A program made the position numbers and the translations under genes. Positions 30,878 to 34,526 of a DNA stretch of 34,526 nt are shown piece after piece. The DNA is from Balneolales bacterium (GTDB taxonomy: Bacteria > Bacteroidota > Rhodothermia > Balneolales > Natronogracilivirgulaceae). The notes under the pieces are model-generated. The model was not told where the DNA came from. It made no database searches and saw only the letters and a list, made by a program, of their open reading frames with translations. Positions within the stretch are counted from its first letter, which is position 1; every line of letters begins with the position of its first letter. The stretch is from assembly GCA_007134845.1 (NCBI GenBank), contig SLKA01000012.1, positions 1-34,526 of the forward strand, given 5' to 3'.

Positions 30878-32449
30878 ATGGCACGTATTGAAGTAACCAT
30901 GCCCAAGATGGGCGAATCGATTATGGAAGGGACGGTTGTCGAATGGTCAAAGAAGGTCGGCGACCAGGTCGAACAGGATGAAACGCTTCTGGAGATTGCC
31001 ACTGACAAAGTGGATTCAGAAGTTCCTGCACCGGAATCCGGAATACTGGTTGAAATTCTCGTGGAAGAGGGTGAAACCGTCGAGGTGGGTGAACCCATTG
31101 CCATTATTGAAACGGATCCCGATGCTGCCGGGGATGCCGCCAAAAAGAGTGAATCCGGTGGAAAGGTTTCGGATGATGTGTCTGAAGAGGCTTCGGATGA
31201 TGCGTCTGAAGCGGCTTCGGAAGAAGAGGATGCCGATGATGACACGGATGAAAGGAAACATGCCGGCCGGCAGGAGCAGGGGGATGGTCAGGATGATGAA
31301 GAGGAAGTAGCCATGAAGGATGCGGATAAGGACGATGCGTCGGAAAGCTCCTCTTCCTCCCAGAATGGCTCAGGATCATCCAAAAAGCGATCCGACGGCA
31401 GGGAATCCAACGGCAGGGAAAAGGAAGCAGCTGCCAGGAGCGACTCGCCGCCGCAACGAAAGGGTTCGGACGGACGCTTTTTTACGCCGCTTGTTCGCGC
31501 CATTGCCAGGGAAGAAGGCATCTCGCAGGAAGAGCTTGAATCTTTGGAGGGAAGCGGCAACCAGGGCCGGGTCACAAAAAAGGATGTGCTGGACTTTGTG
31601 AAGTCAGGCAAAGCGAAAGCACGAAAGGGCGCTGCTGCCGAGGTCGGCGCTGGTTTACGCAAGCCGGGTGAAGGCAAAGATCAGCAGGCCATCCATACCG
31701 ATGAAATTGATCCCCGGTGGCCGGATCAGAAAGTGGAAATCATCAAAATGGACCGCATGCGCAAGGTGATTTCCGAACACATGATCCGTTCCAAGCAGAC
31801 ATCAGCCCATGTCACCACCTTCGGCGAAGCCGATGTCACCCGGCTGGTGCAATACCGCGAAAAGCACAAAGACAGATTTCAGAAGGAAAACGGTTTCAAG
31901 CTGACATTCACTCCGTTTTTTGTTGAAGCGACCATTCAGGCAATTCGCGAATTTCCGCTTATCAACAGTTCCGTGGATGGTGATGAAATTGTGCTCAAGC
32001 GATCCATTAATTATGGCATTGCTGTTGCGCTTGGCGAAGCCGGCACGGGTGGTCTTATCGTGCCGGTTATAAAGAATGCCGGAGAGATGAATGTTCAGGG
32101 TCTCGCCCGCAAGACGCACGAACTGGCTCAAAAAGCCCGGAGCAAACATCTGTCACCCGATGACCTGGTGGGCGGAACATTCACCCTTACCAATTACGGC
32201 AGCGTGGGCAACCTGATGGGAACACCCATCATCAATCAGCCGCAGGTCGCGATATTCGGCACAGGTATCATCCAGAAAAGGCCGGTTGTCATGGAAGTGG
32301 AGGGGACCGATACCATCGCCATTCGCCATATGGTCTATCTGAGCATGAGTTATGATCACCGCATCATAGACGGCGCCATGGGAGGCGCTTTTGTGCAGCG
32401 GGTGAAACAGATCCTGGAAAGTTTTGATACCGATCGATCGATTATCTGA
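30878..32449 (+). CDS. 2-oxo acid dehydrogenase E2 component (dihydrolipoyl acyltransferase)
   Basis: 523 residues. N-terminal lipoyl domain with lipoylated Lys44 in EIATDKVDSEVPAPE. Then a long acidic, Ser-rich linker (about 85-195), a peripheral E3-binding domain (about 200-237: FFTPLVRAIAREEGISQEEL ... GRVTKKDVLDFV), a second flexible linker, and the catalytic acyltransferase core ending SYDHRIIDGAMGGAFVQRVK with His494 and Asp498. VEIIKMDRMRKVISEHMIRS opens the core. It moves acyl groups from E1 to CoA. Substrate class (pyruvate, 2-oxoglutarate or branched-chain) is uncertain; the order of motifs and the single lipoyl domain fit a branched-chain or FCB-type E2. ATG 30878 with CAGG just before is used. 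A strong terminator follows. E1 and E3 genes are not in the window. Confidence 0.93.
   Translation: MARIEVTMPKMGESIMEGTVVEWSKKVGDQVEQDETLLEIATDKVDSEVPAPESGILVEILVEEGETVEVGEPIAIIETDPDAAGDAAKKSESGGKVSDDVSEEASDDASEAASEEEDADDDTDERKHAGRQEQGDGQDDEEEVAMKDADKDDASESSSSSQNGSGSSKKRSDGRESNGREKEAAARSDSPPQRKGSDGRFFTPLVRAIAREEGISQEELESLEGSGNQGRVTKKDVLDFVKSGKAKARKGAAAEVGAGLRKPGEGKDQQAIHTDEIDPRWPDQKVEIIKMDRMRKVISEHMIRSKQTSAHVTTFGEADVTRLVQYREKHKDRFQKENGFKLTFTPFFVEATIQAIREFPLINSSVDGDEIVLKRSINYGIAVALGEAGTGGLIVPVIKNAGEMNVQGLARKTHELAQKARSKHLSPDDLVGGTFTLTNYGSVGNLMGTPIINQPQVAIFGTGIIQKRPVVMEVEGTDTIAIRHMVYLSMSYDHRIIDGAMGGAFVQRVKQILESFDTDRSII
31168..31215 (+). repeat. 24-bp tandem duplication in the E2 linker
   Basis: TTCGGATGATGTGTCTGAAG plus AGGC at 31168-31191 is repeated with two changes at 31192-31215. 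It encodes SDDVSEEA / SDDASEAA in the acidic linker, so linker length may vary by slippage. Confidence 0.75.
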
Positions 32450-32452
32450 CAC

Positions 32453-32492
32453 CGTCCGACCGCGGTCAGAGCAGACCGTTTCGGACGTTTTT
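32453..32492 (+). terminator. Strong Rho-independent terminator between E2 and panC
   Basis: Outer stem CGTCCGA (32453-32459) pairs with TCGGACG (32481-32487); inner stem CGGTC (32463-32467) pairs with GACCG (32474-32478) around AGAGCA; TTTTT follows at 32488-32492. It starts 3 nt after the E2 stop. The panC start TTG is only 11 nt past the T-run. Confidence 0.85.
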
Positions 32493-32503
32493 AACCTAAA
32501 TCA

Positions 32504-33586
32504 TTGAAATTAGCACATAAAAAACAAGATGTGCGCCATCTCATATCGGAGTGGCGCAGCCAGGGTAAGCGAGTGGCACTGGTGCCAACCATGGGTGCAT
32601 TGCATGACGGCCATCTCTCTTTGGTGAAACAGGCACACAAGCACGCCGACCATGTGGTTGTATCCATTTTTGTCAATCCGACGCAATTCGGGCCGGGCGA
32701 GGATTACGAGCAGTATCCACGTACACTCAGCCGGGATGTCGAACTGTGCCGGCAGGAGGACGTGTCTCTTGTCTTTGCACCCGATTTCACCGGGATGTAC
32801 GGGCAGGCGGAACAAAAACGGCAGCAGTATCTGTCCTACCGGATCACGAAAATGAACGAATACCTCTGCGCCCCATTGCGTCCCGGGCATTTTGAAGGGG
32901 TGCTGCAGGTAGTGAACAAGCTGTTCAATATTATCCAGCCTGATGTGGCTGTATTTGGACAAAAGGATATTCAGCAATGGTTCATCATCCGCCAAATGGT
33001 TGAAGATCTGGATCATCCCATTGAGATTCTGATGGGTCCTACCGGCCGTGAACCCGATGGCCTGGCCAGAAGCAGTCGCAATGTCTATCTTACCGGTCAC
33101 GAACGAAAGATCGCCCCGATGTTGTTTGAATCACTCCAACGGGTGAGAAGCCGCCTTGAGAAGCTGGTGAGCAGCCACCTTGAGCAGCTTTATCGCAATG
33201 CCGGAAAACTGCAAAATAAACAGGATATCAGGCAGGTTACGGGGCAGGAAGTAAAACAGGCCGTGCCGCAGGAGCTGCAGGAACTGGAGCTGCAGGAAGA
33301 CTATGTTGAAGAGCCTGCAAGTTCACCGGAATATAAGACCCGAGGCGTTGAACGGAGGCAAGTGGCCGTAGGCGAGGATATAATTTCAGAAGAAATTAAG
33401 CGTTTAGCTGAAAGTGGCTTCAATGTTGAGTATTTTTCATTGGTGACCACACCAGATCTGCAACCCACTGATGCAATTGAAACGGGTCGATCCTATGTGA
33501 TTGCCGTTGCGGCACGTCTCGGAAAAACCCGGCTGATCGACAACGTACTTTTTTCACTCAAAGAACTCCAGAATCATGATGCTTGA
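32504..33586 (+). CDS. panC: Pantothenate synthetase PanC with a ~70-residue insertion
   Basis: 360 residues against about 280 normally. PanC condenses pantoate with beta-alanine using ATP. PTMGALHDGHLSLV carries the HxGH-type adenylate motif (His34, His37); FVNPTQFGPGEDYEQYPR, RPGHFEGVLQVVNKLFNIIQ and FGQKDIQQ follow; the KMSKS-like loop lies within GREPDGLARSSRNVYLT (181-197). Between about 225 and 292 a Gln/Glu-rich region (NKQDIRQVTGQEVKQAVPQE ...) has been inserted ahead of the last helices (VEYFSLVTTPDLQ, LIDNVLF). TTG 32504 is the only reasonable start (KLAHKKQDVRHLISEW). It overlaps panD by 11 nt. Confidence 0.94.
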   Translation: MKLAHKKQDVRHLISEWRSQGKRVALVPTMGALHDGHLSLVKQAHKHADHVVVSIFVNPTQFGPGEDYEQYPRTLSRDVELCRQEDVSLVFAPDFTGMYGQAEQKRQQYLSYRITKMNEYLCAPLRPGHFEGVLQVVNKLFNIIQPDVAVFGQKDIQQWFIIRQMVEDLDHPIEILMGPTGREPDGLARSSRNVYLTGHERKIAPMLFESLQRVRSRLEKLVSSHLEQLYRNAGKLQNKQDIRQVTGQEVKQAVPQELQELELQEDYVEEPASSPEYKTRGVERRQVAVGEDIISEEIKRLAESGFNVEYFSLVTTPDLQPTDAIETGRSYVIAVAARLGKTRLIDNVLFSLKELQNHDA

Positions 33587-33983
33587 AATGTTTAAAGCCA
33601 AACTTCATCCACTTACAGTTACGCAGGCCGATCTGTATTATGAGGGGAGCATCACCATTGATCCGGAGCTTCTGGAAACTGCTGGAATACGCATGTATGA
33701 AAAAGTGCAGGTGGTCAACATCAACAACGGCTCACGCCTGGAAACGTACACTATTCCCGGGAATCGCGGTGACCGTGAGGTATGCATGAACGGTCCGGCC
33801 GCCAGACTGACCAATGTGGGTGACCGCATCATCGTCATCGCCTATGCCCGCATGACCGAGGAAGAGGCCCGTGAGCACAAACCGAGGATTGTGCTGCTTG
33901 ACGGCAAGAACAATCCGGTCAAAGTGATGGACGAATCAATTGCGGGATTCCGGTACAATCCGGAGGGAGACCGTCTCGGCTAA
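33576..33983 (+). CDS. panD: Aspartate 1-decarboxylase PanD
   Basis: 135 residues. PanD makes beta-alanine from aspartate using a pyruvoyl group generated by self-cleavage. The cleavage site is YYEGSITIDPELL, Gly24-Ser25, and the following NGSRLETYTIPG contains the substrate Arg. KAKLHPLTVTQADLYYEGSI is the normal N-terminal run, and ARLTNVGDRIIVIAYARMTE the C-terminal block. Length is normal. The start overlaps the end of panC by 11 nt (ATGATGCTTGA), indicating translational coupling; ATG 33579 or ATG 33588 are alternatives. The product feeds beta-alanine to PanC. Confidence 0.95.
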   Translation: MMLEMFKAKLHPLTVTQADLYYEGSITIDPELLETAGIRMYEKVQVVNINNGSRLETYTIPGNRGDREVCMNGPAARLTNVGDRIIVIAYARMTEEEAREHKPRIVLLDGKNNPVKVMDESIAGFRYNPEGDRLG

Positions 33984-34006
33984 TCTGCTCGGGCGATCAG
34001 CCGCAT

Positions 34007-34526
34007 CTACTTCTTTTCCACGAAATCACCAAGAAGCTCAAAGAAACGGGCTGAGGTTTTCATGCCCCGCTCAAAATCTTTGAGATGAAAATGCTCATTA
34101 GGTGAGTGGATCGAGTCGGAATTCAGACCGAGTCCCATAAGTATTGTTGTCGCATTCAGTGTTTTGGCGAAATCGGCCACGATGGGTATGGACCCGCCTT
34201 CACGGCTGAACAGCGCCTCCTTGCCGTAGACATCTTCGAAAGCTGCGGCTGCGGCTTTCAGGCCGTAAAAATCCAGGTCAACCAGCACGGGATATCCGCC
34301 ATGGTGCTCCTTCACATTTACGCGGACGCCGGGAGGCTTAACTTCATGCAGGAAGGATTCGATTTGCTTGTAGACCTCCTTTGACTCCTGGTCCGGAACA
34401 AGACGGGCGCTGATCTTGGCAAATGCCTTTGCGGGCAGTACGGTTTTGGCCCCCTTGCCCTGATATCCACCCCAGATGCCGTTCACATCCAGAGAAGGTC
34501 GGGCGCTTACACGCTCCAGTGTTGAA
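34007..34526 (-). CDS. M20-family metallopeptidase (dipeptidase), C-terminal part (5' truncated by window)
   Basis: About 172 residues, the C-terminal third of a zinc dipeptidase. RPSLDVNGIWGGYQGKGAKT is the dimerisation-domain entry, AKISARLVPDQESKEV the lid strand, FSREGGSIPIVADFAKTL carries the conserved Glu/Gly-Gly-Ser active site loop, and GLGLNSDSIHSPNEHFHLKD contains the zinc-ligand His (IHSPNE). These motifs match dipeptidases of the M20 group close to carboxypeptidase G2-like and CNDP enzymes. TAG stop at 34007-34009. The N-terminal part with the first zinc ligands is outside the window. It converges on panD with 23 bp between stops. Confidence 0.92.
   Translation of the reverse strand, partial: STLERVSARPSLDVNGIWGGYQGKGAKTVLPAKAFAKISARLVPDQESKEVYKQIESFLHEVKPPGVRVNVKEHHGGYPVLVDLDFYGLKAAAAAFEDVYGKEALFSREGGSIPIVADFAKTLNATTILMGLGLNSDSIHSPNEHFHLKDFERGMKTSARFFELLGDFVEKK

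Noticed and set aside
1-34526. Defence system, prophage, integron or secondary-metabolite cluster
   Set aside because: No nuclease, integrase, phage structural, toxin-antitoxin or synthase genes were recognised; intact genes are mostly housekeeping.

Overview
The window looks like a chromosomal segment from a Gram-negative member of the FCB/Bacteroidota superphylum, most likely a Balneolota- or Rhodothermota-like marine or halophilic heterotroph. The evidence is mixed: lipoproteins and an outer-membrane barrel remnant show a two-membrane cell; Shine-Dalgarno sites are mostly weak; one clear Bacteroidota-type promoter (TTTG-N19-TAnnTTT) lies before secG; several starts appear to be TTG; and SpmA/SpmB, Ste24, RimO, RsmF-like and SRAP homologues co-occur. 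The lineage is an inference from gene content, not a database result.

Layout. Positions 1-120 hold the C-terminal end of mnmE. Positions 121-5997 are a decay zone around two intact genes, a DASS-family symporter and an MscS channel. It holds two relics of one IS1380-family transposase sharing a 129-bp segment, a serine hydrolase pseudogene whose nucleophile codon is now a stop, a subtilase pseudogene that lost its catalytic core, and two tandem long palindromes. Positions 6023-8153 carry a secreted P1-family (DmpA-like) peptidase and an Asp/Glu-type racemase. Positions 8194-12277 (minus) carry a secreted GH42 enzyme, an NAD(P)-binding SDR protein and a possible 35-residue ORF ahead of it. Positions 12392-16397 hold a barrel-protein remnant, an MFS transporter and a lipoprotein with three ~193-residue repeats.

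Positions 16688-20572 (minus) run MscS, RsmF-like rRNA m5C methyltransferase, RimO. Then come secG (+), an SRAP protein (-), and a plus-strand series: CPBP protease, DEAD-box helicase with a long charged tail, Ste24-like M48 protease, and a NagZ-like GH3 lipoprotein. SpmA/SpmB (-), a Cys/Met-metabolism PLP enzyme (+), a 2-oxoacid dehydrogenase E2 (+), panC-panD (+) and the 3' part of an M20 dipeptidase (-) fill the right end.

Most intact genes are housekeeping: tRNA, rRNA and ribosomal protein modification, protein export, membrane proteolysis, osmotic protection, peptidoglycan turnover, pantothenate synthesis and 2-oxoacid oxidation. I found no CRISPR array, defence island, intact mobile element, prophage, tRNA or rRNA. 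The least explained items are the tandem palindromes before the P1 peptidase, the strong hairpin directly before panC, the insertions in PanC and SpmA, the small ORF before the SDR gene, and the palindrome between the SRAP and CPBP genes.
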